A DNA stretch of 9,152 nucleotides from an uncultured Eubacteriales bacterium (lineage in GTDB: Bacteria; Bacillota; Clostridia; Lachnospirales; CAG-274), in contig CABVAP010000091.1 in NCBI GenBank assembly GCA_902496345.1, positions 1-9,152 on the forward strand, read 5' to 3'. The position numbers were made by a program, and so were the translations under genes. The first letter of the stretch is position 1. Every line of letters starts with the position of its first letter. Below the pieces are notes generated by a model that saw only the letters and a program-made list of their open reading frames with translations, was not told the DNA's origin and made no database searches. Below are positions 1 through 5,346 of this stretch, one piece after another.

Positions 1-2
1 TA

Positions 3-62
3 ACTCTTTTCTTAACAGAAAAACTTCCACGCCGTAGGCAAATAAATAGATTTCCAATGTAA
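3..62 (+). other. Inward-reading open frame at left edge, ends PRRRQINRFPM
   Basis: An open frame enters from the left edge and stops at TAA 60-62. Its last eleven codons read PRRRQINRFPM. The same peptide ends an open frame entering from the right edge on the minus strand. It lies almost wholly inside the dispersed repeat, on the strand opposite to the one I use to describe the repeat, and no start codon or ribosome binding site is in the window. The shared peptide may only reflect the repeat's DNA conservation. I cannot tell a real small protein from a by-product of the repeat, and favour the by-product. Confidence 0.12.
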
Positions 63-151
63 TTGGATTATAAACCAAAGACTAAAACAACCACAAAACT
101 AGTTTTTAAAATCTTTTTGACAAAAAGTTTTATCCCTACAACTTCTAATTT
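27..151 (-). repeat. Dispersed intergenic repeat, left copy
   Basis: Read on the minus strand from 151 to 27, this stretch matches 8943-9068 on the plus strand over about 125 bases. By hand I count roughly ten substitutions and one single-base indel. Features common to both copies are, in order: the segment AAATTAGAAGTTGTAGGG, a small CTTTTT/AAAAAG hairpin, the palindrome AAAACTAGTTTT, the hairpin CCAATTACATTGG (54-66), and the end GCCTACGGCGTGG. Similarity stops at 27. Past it a different hairpin follows (6-12 pairing with 17-23). The copy begins inside the last codons of the PHP gene and supplies its TAG stop. The repeat family is not recognised. It resembles the ERIC/BOX class only in style: intergenic, palindromic and modular. 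Confidence 0.85.
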
Positions 152-939
152 AATGGTGTAAAAATTGGTTTTAAATTTTTAAAACGGCTGGCGTACTTAA
201 AGCCGGCTCTGTCTAACATATCATAAGCTACTTCAAAATGGTCTGCTACATAGTCAGGTGTGTGTGCGTCAGAACCTATTGTTACTATTTCACCACCAAG
301 TTCTTTGTATCTTTTTAATATGTCAAATTGTGGATAAGTTTGGTTTAATTTGTATCTGTAACCAGATGTGTTTATTTCAATGCCTTTGTTTTTACTGATT
401 AAAGTTTTTAAAATTTCGTCTATTATGTCACTGTAATCTTTGTATAATAATGTTTTGTCATCATAAGTACCATAACGGCTTATAAAGTCTAAATGACCAT
501 AAACACAGAATTTTGAAATTGTATTTATATTTTTGAGCATTTCTGTGAAATATAATGTGTAAGCTGTCTTTTTATCCATACCCTCGAAAAAATTATCAAA
601 GTATAAATCTTTTCGGCAAACTCCGTGTGACGAGCCTATTATAAAATCAAAATTATATGAGTCCATAAATTCATTGATTGTATCGGCAAGCTGATTTTCT
701 AGTCCCACCTCTACACCTAATATCATATTTATTTTTGATGAATATTTCTCTTTCATTATGTTGAATTTATTTATTAAGTCATCATAGTGTGGTGGCTCAT
801 ACTGTTCGTGGTAGTCTACGTGGTCTGTTATTGCTATTTCATCTAACCCTTTTGAAATCGCTGAAAGTACCATTTCTTCCATATCTGCGTCACTGTCAAC
901 CGAATAGTTTGTATGAATGTGATAATCAAATTTAAACAT
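145..939 (-). CDS. PHP-domain phosphatase, histidinol-phosphatase (HisK/HisJ) type
   Basis: A 264-residue metal-dependent phosphoesterase of the PHP superfamily. Metal-binding motifs appear in the expected order: HxH at H7/H9, TDH at D39-H40, E77 in GVEVG, H105 in GSSHG, H149 in YGHLD, and the closing SDAH at D224/H226. The length fits the HisK-type histidinol-phosphate phosphatases, which remove phosphate from L-histidinol phosphate in histidine synthesis. No other his gene is in view, so the substrate is inferred from family only and could be another small phosphate ester. It should be cytosolic, as there is no signal peptide or membrane segment. The start is set by AAAGGAG at 953-947, seven bases before the ATG. 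It is transcribed away from the cotransporter gene. Its TAG stop lies inside the dispersed repeat, so the extreme C-terminus may have been altered by repeat insertion. Confidence 0.88.
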   Translation of the reverse strand: MFKFDYHIHTNYSVDSDADMEEMVLSAISKGLDEIAITDHVDYHEQYEPPHYDDLINKFNIMKEKYSSKINMILGVEVGLENQLADTINEFMDSYNFDFIIGSSHGVCRKDLYFDNFFEGMDKKTAYTLYFTEMLKNINTISKFCVYGHLDFISRYGTYDDKTLLYKDYSDIIDEILKTLISKNKGIEINTSGYRYKLNQTYPQFDILKRYKELGGEIVTIGSDAHTPDYVADHFEVAYDMLDRAGFKYASRFKNLKPIFTPLN

Positions 940-997
940 TATATCGCTCCTTTTTTTGATTAATTTTAAAATTTCATTAAAAATACATTACATTCCC

Positions 998-1006
998 ATT
1001 ATACCA
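998..1006 (-). promoter_or_regulatory. Probable extended -10 promoter for the PHP gene
   Basis: On the minus strand the sequence reads TGGTATAAT, a perfect TATAAT with an upstream TGN, about 60 bases ahead of the PHP gene start. No convincing -35 box is seen at the right distance (TAGATT at 1026-1021 is weak), which is tolerated in extended -10 promoters. Confidence 0.5.
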
Positions 1007-1055
1007 TAAAAAAATTTACAAATCTATTTTTAATTACACTTTATTACATAAATAC

Positions 1056-1085
1056 TTGATTTTTTACAATAAACTATGTTAATAT
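1056..1085 (+). promoter_or_regulatory. Candidate promoter for the Na+/Pi cotransporter gene
   Basis: TTGATT (1056-1061) is followed after 18 bases by TAATAT (1080-1085), with TG at 1077-1078 forming an extended -10. The expected start of transcription is near 1092, about 40 bases before the ATG. The match is moderate, but this is the best candidate in the divergent 195-bp spacer. Confidence 0.35.
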
Positions 1086-1118
1086 ATATCTGTAATTTTT
1101 TTTGATGATTATCTCTAC

Positions 1119-1124
1119 AGGAGG
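1119..1124 (+). promoter_or_regulatory. Ribosome binding site that sets the cotransporter start
   Basis: A full AGGAGG lies ten bases before ATG 1135. The frame could open earlier, at TTG 1102 or ATG 1105, but those starts have no ribosome binding site and would place this one inside the coding sequence. Starting at 1135 also puts the first membrane segment right at the N-terminus. Confidence 0.85.
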
Positions 1125-1134
1125 ACAAAAAATA

Positions 1135-2775
1135 ATGGACTATTTTAGTGTGATTATTACTTTCGCAGGTGGTCTTGGTTTATTCCTTTACGGTATGAAC
1201 ATTATGGCTGCTGGTCTACAGAAAACGGCTGGCGGAAAAATGAAACGACTTCTTGAAATGCTTACAAAAAACAAATTCCTTGGTGTTATCCTTGGTGCTT
1301 TTGTTACTGCTATTATTCAAAGTAGTTCTGCAACAACCGTTATGGTTGTTGGTTTCGTTAATGCCGGTCTTATGACACTTAAACAGGCTGTTGGTATCAT
1401 TATGGGTGCTAACATCGGTACTACTGCTACCAGCTGGATTGTTTCTAGTGCTGAATGGGCAGAATATCTAAAGCCGGAAACGCTTGCACCTATCGCTGTG
1501 GCAATCGGTGCTGCTATGCTTATATTCTCTAAAAAGAATAATATCAAGCAAATCGGTGAAATTATTGTTGGTTTTGGTGTACTCTTTATTGGTATCCAAA
1601 TGATGACAGAAGGCGTTGAACCTTTAAGTCATTCAGATGTATTCAAATCAGCTTTCCAGACTCTTGGAGAAAATCCTATCCTTGGTGTTCTTACTGGTGC
1701 TGTTGTTACTGCTATTATTCAAAGTAGTTCTGCTTCTGTTGGTATTTTGCAATCACTTGCTTTTTCAGGTATCGTTACTTGGAACTCTGCTATTTATATC
1801 ATAATGGGTCAAAATATCGGTACTTGTGTTACTGCTATGCTCTCTAGTGTTGGTGCTTCTAAAAATGCCAAAGGTGCTGCGTACCTTCATCTTTTATTCA
1901 ACGTTATAGGTAGTATACTTTTCAGCATAGTAGCGTATATATTCTTTGAATTTGTCAGTCCTGATTTGGGAAATACTCCGATTGGTCTTCTTGAAATAAG
2001 TATTGCTCATACTGGATTTAACATTGCGAACACCGTTATTATGTATCCATTTAGCAACGTACTTGTTAAAATTGCTGAAAAAATCGCACTTAGAGGTAAA
2101 GTTGCTGAAGATGAGGGCGAACTTGTTCACCTTGATGACCGTATTATGGAAACACCTATGTTCGCTATCCAGAACTGTATAAAAGAAATTATTCGTATGG
2201 GTTATATGGCTTATGATAACTTTAAGCTTTCTATCGATTGTCTTATGGAACAAGACCAAGAAAAAATGGATAAAGTTTTGAAACGTGAAAAAAATATCGA
2301 TAAGTTACAAAAGGCTATTACTCAATATATGGTTAAACTCTGTAGCTCTAACATAAACGAAAGCGAAAAGAAAACTATAACTTCTCTTTTCCATACGGTA
2401 AACGACATCGAAAGAATTGGTGACCACAGCGAAAATATCGTTGAAGTTGCTCAGTTTATGATTCAGGAAAATGTTAAATTTTCTGAAGTTGGACATCAGG
2501 AAATGGTGCAAATCTGTACTGCAACTACTGAATGTGTTGGTAATGCTATTGCTGCCCTTGAGGACAGAAGCTTGAAAAAATGTGAGGACGTTGTTAAAGC
2601 TGAGGCAACTATCGACTATATGGAAAAAGAATTTAGAGCAAGACATATCGAAAGGCTTGCAAAACTTGAATGTGACACAACAACAGGTGTTGCTTTCCTT
2701 GACGCTTTGACTAACCTTGAAAGGGTTTCTGACCACGCTTTAAATGTTGTACAAGGCGTACTTAGCAGGAAGTAA
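1135..2775 (+). CDS. Na+/phosphate cotransporter with C-terminal PhoU-like domain
   Basis: A 546-residue inner-membrane protein of the bacterial NptA/SLC34-type Na+/Pi cotransporter family, expected to import inorganic phosphate using the sodium gradient. The membrane half (about residues 1-320) carries the two inverted family repeats, each with a QSSS motif (62-65 in AIIQSSSATT, 196-199 in AIIQSSSASV) followed by a GxNIGT motif (GANIGT near 91-96, GQNIGT near 225-230). The rest, from about 340, is hydrophilic and helical with the ERIGDHSENI and ERVSDHALNV pattern of PhoU-like domains, seen fused to many bacterial members and thought to regulate transport. The two repeats share a 31-base stretch identical at DNA level. 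No terminator is evident before pgk. Placement ahead of pgk fits supply of phosphate to glycolysis, but that link is inference. Substrate specificity is taken from the family. Confidence 0.9.
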   Translation: MDYFSVIITFAGGLGLFLYGMNIMAAGLQKTAGGKMKRLLEMLTKNKFLGVILGAFVTAIIQSSSATTVMVVGFVNAGLMTLKQAVGIIMGANIGTTATSWIVSSAEWAEYLKPETLAPIAVAIGAAMLIFSKKNNIKQIGEIIVGFGVLFIGIQMMTEGVEPLSHSDVFKSAFQTLGENPILGVLTGAVVTAIIQSSSASVGILQSLAFSGIVTWNSAIYIIMGQNIGTCVTAMLSSVGASKNAKGAAYLHLLFNVIGSILFSIVAYIFFEFVSPDLGNTPIGLLEISIAHTGFNIANTVIMYPFSNVLVKIAEKIALRGKVAEDEGELVHLDDRIMETPMFAIQNCIKEIIRMGYMAYDNFKLSIDCLMEQDQEKMDKVLKREKNIDKLQKAITQYMVKLCSSNINESEKKTITSLFHTVNDIERIGDHSENIVEVAQFMIQENVKFSEVGHQEMVQICTATTECVGNAIAALEDRSLKKCEDVVKAEATIDYMEKEFRARHIERLAKLECDTTTGVAFLDALTNLERVSDHALNVVQGVLSRK

Positions 2776-2808
2776 CAAAAAATTTACAAAAAAAATAAAA
2801 AAAGATTG

Positions 2809-2817
2809 TGTTATAAT
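2809..2817 (+). promoter_or_regulatory. Candidate upstream promoter of pgk (extended -10)
   Basis: TGTTATAAT is a perfect TATAAT (2812-2817) preceded by TGN. No good -35 lies at 16-18 bases, where the sequence is an A-run. It would start transcripts near 2824, making a leader of about 160 bases that contains the hairpin at 2849-2873. Confidence 0.4.
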
Positions 2818-2818
2818 A

Positions 2819-2847
2819 TTGTCAAAGTCCAAAATTTGTTTTATAAT
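2819..2847 (+). promoter_or_regulatory. Main promoter of pgk
   Basis: TTGTCA (2819-2824), a 17-base spacer and a perfect TATAAT (2842-2847) give a near-consensus sigma-A promoter. Transcription would start near 2854, leaving about 130 bases of leader. Two identical copies of CAAAATTTGT (2830-2839 and 2861-2870) lie 31 bp apart on either side of the -10 box and could be a regulator site. Confidence 0.65.
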
Positions 2848-2848
2848 A

Positions 2849-2873
2849 GATACAGGAAATCAAAATTTGTATC
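2849..2873 (+). promoter_or_regulatory. Hairpin at the pgk transcription start
   Basis: GATAC (2849-2853) pairs with GTATC (2869-2873) and AAAT (2857-2860) with ATTT (2865-2868), leaving a CAAA loop and an AGG bulge. Transcripts from the upstream -10 would contain the whole hairpin, while those from the main promoter would lack its 5' arm. Function unknown. Confidence 0.35.
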
Positions 2874-2910
2874 CAAGATTTTGTTTAGAAATATTTTAAT
2901 AATAAAATTA

Positions 2911-2950
2911 ATTCATAGGCTTACAAAAATTTTGTGCATTTCCTATGAAT
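2911..2950 (+). promoter_or_regulatory. Perfect 9-bp stem in the pgk leader
   Basis: ATTCATAGG (2911-2919) and CCTATGAAT (2942-2950) are exact reverse complements around a 22-base loop, ending 16 bases before the pgk ribosome binding site. An alternative in-frame ATG (2945) lies in the 3' arm. It has no T-tract, so it is not a simple terminator. It may stabilise the transcript or be a control element. Confidence 0.45.
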
Positions 2951-2983
2951 GATTTCATATACTTGAAAGGAGATTTTAGATTT

Positions 2984-4174
2984 ATGTTAAACAAAAAAAC
3001 AGTTGATGATTTACAGGTTAAAGGTAAAAGGGTTTTAGTAAGATGTGACTTTAATGTTCCATTAAAAGACGGTGTTATCACTGATGAAAACAGAATCGTT
3101 GCTGCTTTACCAACTATTCAAAAATTAATCAGCGAAGGTGCAAAAGTTATTCTTTGCTCTCACCTTGGTAAACCAAAGGAACCTACTCCTGAAGCTTCTT
3201 TAGCTCCTGTTGCTAAAAGACTTTCTGAAAAACTTAACAAAGAAGTTGTTTTCGCTGCTGATGATACAGTAGTTGGCGAAAATGCTAAAAAAGCTGTTGC
3301 TGAAATGAAAGATGGAGATGTTGTTTTACTTCAGAACACTAGATTTAGAAAAGAAGAAACTAAAAATATCGATACTTTCAGCGAAGAACTTGCTAGCCTT
3401 GCTGATGTTTATGTAAACGACGCTTTCGGTTCTTCTCACAGAGCTCACTGCTCTACAGTTGGTGTTACTAAATACATCAAAGAATCAGCTGTTGGTTACC
3501 TTATGGAAAAAGAAATCAACTACTTAGGTAATGCAGTAAACAATCCAGAAAGACCTTTCGTTGCTATCCTTGGTGGTGCTAAAGTTTCTGATAAAATCAA
3601 CGTTATCAACAATCTTCTTGACAAAGTTGATACTTTAATTATCGGTGGTGGTATGGCTTATACTTTTATGAAAGCTAAAGGCTATGAAGTTGGTCAGTCA
3701 CTTCTTGAAGAAGATAAAGTTGAATATGCTAAAGAAATGATGAAAAAAGCTGAAGAAAAAGGCGTTAAATTCCTTATTCCTGTTGATACTGTTGTTGGTC
3801 TTGAATTTAAAAACGACACAGAATTTAAAACTGTTGACTCTGACAAAATCGAACCAGAATGGCAAGGTTTTGACATTGGTGAAAAAACAAGAGCTTTATT
3901 CGCTGATGCTTTAAAAGATGCTAAAACTGTTGTTTGGAACGGACCTATGGGTGTTTTCGAATTTGAAAACTTTGCAAAAGGTACTATCGCTGTAGCTAAA
4001 GCTTTAGCTGATATTGACGCTACAACTATTATCGGTGGTGGTGACTCTGCTGCTGCTGTTAATCTCCTTGGTTTCGGTGACAAAATGAGCCACATCTCAA
4101 CTGGTGGTGGAGCTTCTCTTGAATTCCTTGAAGGAAAAGAACTCCCTGGCGTTGTTGCAGTAAATGACAAATAA
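2984..4174 (+). CDS. pgk: Phosphoglycerate kinase
   Basis: A cytosolic enzyme of 396 residues, the usual bacterial length, transferring phosphate from 1,3-bisphosphoglycerate to ADP to make 3-phosphoglycerate and ATP. Family motifs run in order: RCDFNVPL (20-27) with D22 and N24, R37, SHLGKP (59-64), NDAFGSSHRAH, GGAKVSDKI, GGGMAYTF, VVWNGPMGVFE, and the nucleotide-side GGGDSAAA and STGGGASLE near the C-terminus. The HLGRP segment has Lys in place of the usual Arg. I start it at 2984, eleven bases after AAGGAG (2967-2972). An upstream in-frame ATG at 2945 would add 13 atypical residues and has no binding site. It has its own promoter, and a strong hairpin follows before tpiA, so it may be transcribed at higher level than the genes after it. 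Confidence 0.97.
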   Translation: MLNKKTVDDLQVKGKRVLVRCDFNVPLKDGVITDENRIVAALPTIQKLISEGAKVILCSHLGKPKEPTPEASLAPVAKRLSEKLNKEVVFAADDTVVGENAKKAVAEMKDGDVVLLQNTRFRKEETKNIDTFSEELASLADVYVNDAFGSSHRAHCSTVGVTKYIKESAVGYLMEKEINYLGNAVNNPERPFVAILGGAKVSDKINVINNLLDKVDTLIIGGGMAYTFMKAKGYEVGQSLLEEDKVEYAKEMMKKAEEKGVKFLIPVDTVVGLEFKNDTEFKTVDSDKIEPEWQGFDIGEKTRALFADALKDAKTVVWNGPMGVFEFENFAKGTIAVAKALADIDATTIIGGGDSAAAVNLLGFGDKMSHISTGGGASLEFLEGKELPGVVAVNDK

Positions 4175-4184
4175 TTATTTCAGT

Positions 4185-4230
4185 AAGGCTTATGAGGATT
4201 TGCAAAGGTGCTTATCCTTATAAGCCTTTT
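4185..4230 (+). terminator. Strong hairpin between pgk and tpiA (terminator or processing site)
   Basis: A 15-bp stem (4185-4199 with 4214-4228, one G-U pair) surrounds a 14-base loop and starts 10 bases after the pgk stop. Only four Ts follow (4227-4230, partly inside the stem), so termination is likely to be partial. A stabilised pgk mRNA 3' end or attenuation of downstream transcription would fit. Confidence 0.6.
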
Positions 4231-4233
4231 GGC

Positions 4234-4255
4234 AAAATTTTAGATTTAAAATTTT
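4234..4255 (+). repeat. All-A/T-stem hairpin upstream of tpiA
   Basis: AAAATTTTA (4234-4242) and TAAAATTTT (4247-4255) are perfect reverse complements around a GATT loop. It follows the preceding stem-loop by three bases. It may act as part of a bipartite terminator or simply be an AT-rich palindrome. No convincing tpiA promoter was found between it and the gene. Confidence 0.4.
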
Positions 4256-4301
4256 GATTAAAAATACAATATTATGTTTATAGGTTTGGGGGCGAGGTTT
4301 T

Positions 4302-5051
4302 ATGAGAAAGAAAATTATCGCAGGTAACTGGAAAATGAACAAAACACCTAAAGAGGCTGTTGAACTTGTTCAGTTATTGAAAGACAAAATCGATACTGAC
4401 AAGGTTGACGTTGCTCTTTGTGTTCCAGCTATTGATATTATTCCTGTTTTAGATGCCGTTAAAGGTACTAAAATTGCCGTTGGTGCTCAAAATATGTATT
4501 TTGAGGACAAAGGTGCTTATACAGGTGAAATATCGGCTGATATGCTCGCTGAAGTTGGTGTTAAATACGTTATCATTGGACATTCTGAAAGACGACAACA
4601 TTTTTCTGAAACAAACGAAAACGTAAACAAAAAAGTACTAAAGGCTCTTGAAAAAGGTCTTACACCTATTATTTGTGTTGGTGAAACTATTGAACAAAGA
4701 AACAAAGGTATTACTGTTGAGTTCATAAAAATCCAAGTTAAGTCAGCACTTCAAAACATTAGCATAGAACAAGTGGAAAAAATTGTTATGGCTTATGAAC
4801 CTATTTGGGCTATTGGTACTGGCGTTACTGCTACTAGCCAACAGGCTGAGGAAATCTGTTCTGTTATTAGAAATGTCCTCGAAGAACTTTATAACAAAAA
4901 CGTTGCTGAAAAAATTCGCATACAATATGGTGGTAGTGTTAAAGGCTCTAACGCCAAGGAATTATTCGATATGCCAAACATAGACGGTGGTCTTATCGGT
5001 GGTGCTAGCCTTAAAGAAGATTTCTGCAACATTGTAAATTATCAAGATTGA
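4302..5051 (+). CDS. tpiA: Triosephosphate isomerase
   Basis: A cytosolic TIM-barrel enzyme of 249 residues, the usual length, interconverting dihydroxyacetone phosphate and glyceraldehyde 3-phosphate. The N-terminus AGNWKMN gives catalytic N9 and K11, the electrophile H94 sits in IIGHSERR, the catalytic base is E166 in AYEPIWAIGTG, which also starts the flexible loop 6, and the phosphate-binding YGGSV (209-213) and GGASL follow. The start matches the family N-terminus exactly. Its ribosome binding site is atypical: GGGGG at 4288-4292, nine bases before the ATG, or GAGG at 4294-4297, only four bases away, rather than the AAAGGAG used by its neighbours. It lies 127 bp after pgk across a strong hairpin, and 279 bp before gpmI. 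Confidence 0.97.
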   Translation: MRKKIIAGNWKMNKTPKEAVELVQLLKDKIDTDKVDVALCVPAIDIIPVLDAVKGTKIAVGAQNMYFEDKGAYTGEISADMLAEVGVKYVIIGHSERRQHFSETNENVNKKVLKALEKGLTPIICVGETIEQRNKGITVEFIKIQVKSALQNISIEQVEKIVMAYEPIWAIGTGVTATSQQAEEICSVIRNVLEELYNKNVAEKIRIQYGGSVKGSNAKELFDMPNIDGGLIGGASLKEDFCNIVNYQD

Positions 5052-5056
5052 TATTT

Positions 5057-5205
5057 GGTTTAAGACCTTGAATATATTTTGAGTATGCTGTTAAAAAAAA
5101 GCTCGTATGTTTATTTTTGAGGTAAATACTGTGATGACCTGAAATTTTTAAAATTCAACAATTTGTAAATCATTATAGCTTAAAATTTTTTCAAGGTCTT
5201 GAATC
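5057..5205 (+). repeat. Long-range inverted repeat in the tpiA-gpmI spacer
   Basis: Bases 5062-5072 (AAGACCTTGAA) and 5190-5200 (TTCAAGGTCTT) are exact reverse complements. Allowing wobble, the stem extends to 5057/5205, for 16 pairs closing about 117 bases. The interior is AT-rich with no ORF of note. It could be the closing helix of a structured RNA in the gpmI leader or the ends of a small element, but I saw no flanking target-site duplication. I found no clear promoter in this spacer. Confidence 0.4.
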
Positions 5206-5250
5206 TTTTGGTAAATAATTAAGATTTGAGAAAGGAATGGCTATTTTTAG

Positions 5251-5346
5251 ATGAATAGGGCAAAATATAAAAATGTTTTACCCAATCATCTGCACATACA
5301 TCTTATGTATGTCGATGGCCGAAATGTTTTATGGATAAAAAATTAA
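5251..5346 (+). CDS. Small upstream ORF overlapping the gpmI start
   Basis: A 31-codon frame (MNRAKYKNVL...VLWIKN) starts at ATG 5251, 14 bases after AAAGGA (5231-5236), and ends at TAA 5344-5346, 16 bases inside gpmI in another frame. A five-codon frame (5237-5254) also overlaps its start by ATGA. gpmI has no Shine-Dalgarno sequence, so ribosomes ending here could reinitiate at gpmI. The peptide itself matches nothing I know. Being in a leader, it may matter only for coupling, or may be chance. Confidence 0.25.
   Translation: MNRAKYKNVLPNHLHIHLMYVDGRNVLWIKN
5258..5318 (+). promoter_or_regulatory. Two tandem hairpins immediately upstream of gpmI
   Basis: The first pairs GGG (5258-5260) with CCC (5281-5283) and AAAA (5262-5265) with TTTT (5276-5279), with one mismatch between. 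The second has a perfect 7-bp stem, ACATACA (5294-5300) with TGTATGT (5306-5312), around loop TCTTA, extended after a small internal loop by CATC (5287-5290) with GATG (5314-5317). It ends about 12 bases before the gpmI ATG, where a ribosome binding site would normally be. Confidence 0.45.

Noticed and set aside
1102..1134. Earlier TTG/ATG starts for the cotransporter
   Set aside because: They have no ribosome binding site and would put the AGGAGG at 1119-1124 inside the coding sequence.
183..1235. Shared AAAACGGCTGGCG at 182-194 and 1222-1234
   Set aside because: It is a short 13-base match inside two unrelated coding sequences with no extension, so chance is the likely cause.
2305..2736. 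143-codon antisense frame within the cotransporter gene
   Set aside because: It is opposite a well-supported gene, matches no family, and has no ribosome binding site. It is a shadow of biased codon use, like the other antisense frames within pgk, tpiA, gpmI and eno.
2945..2983. Upstream in-frame ATG for pgk
   Set aside because: It lies in the leader stem, lacks a binding site, and adds residues not found in the family. AAGGAG precedes ATG 2984 instead.
4247..4283. Possible tpiA promoter (TATTAT or TTTATA boxes)
   Set aside because: No -35 and -10 pair with acceptable sequence and spacing was found. AT-richness alone explains the boxes.
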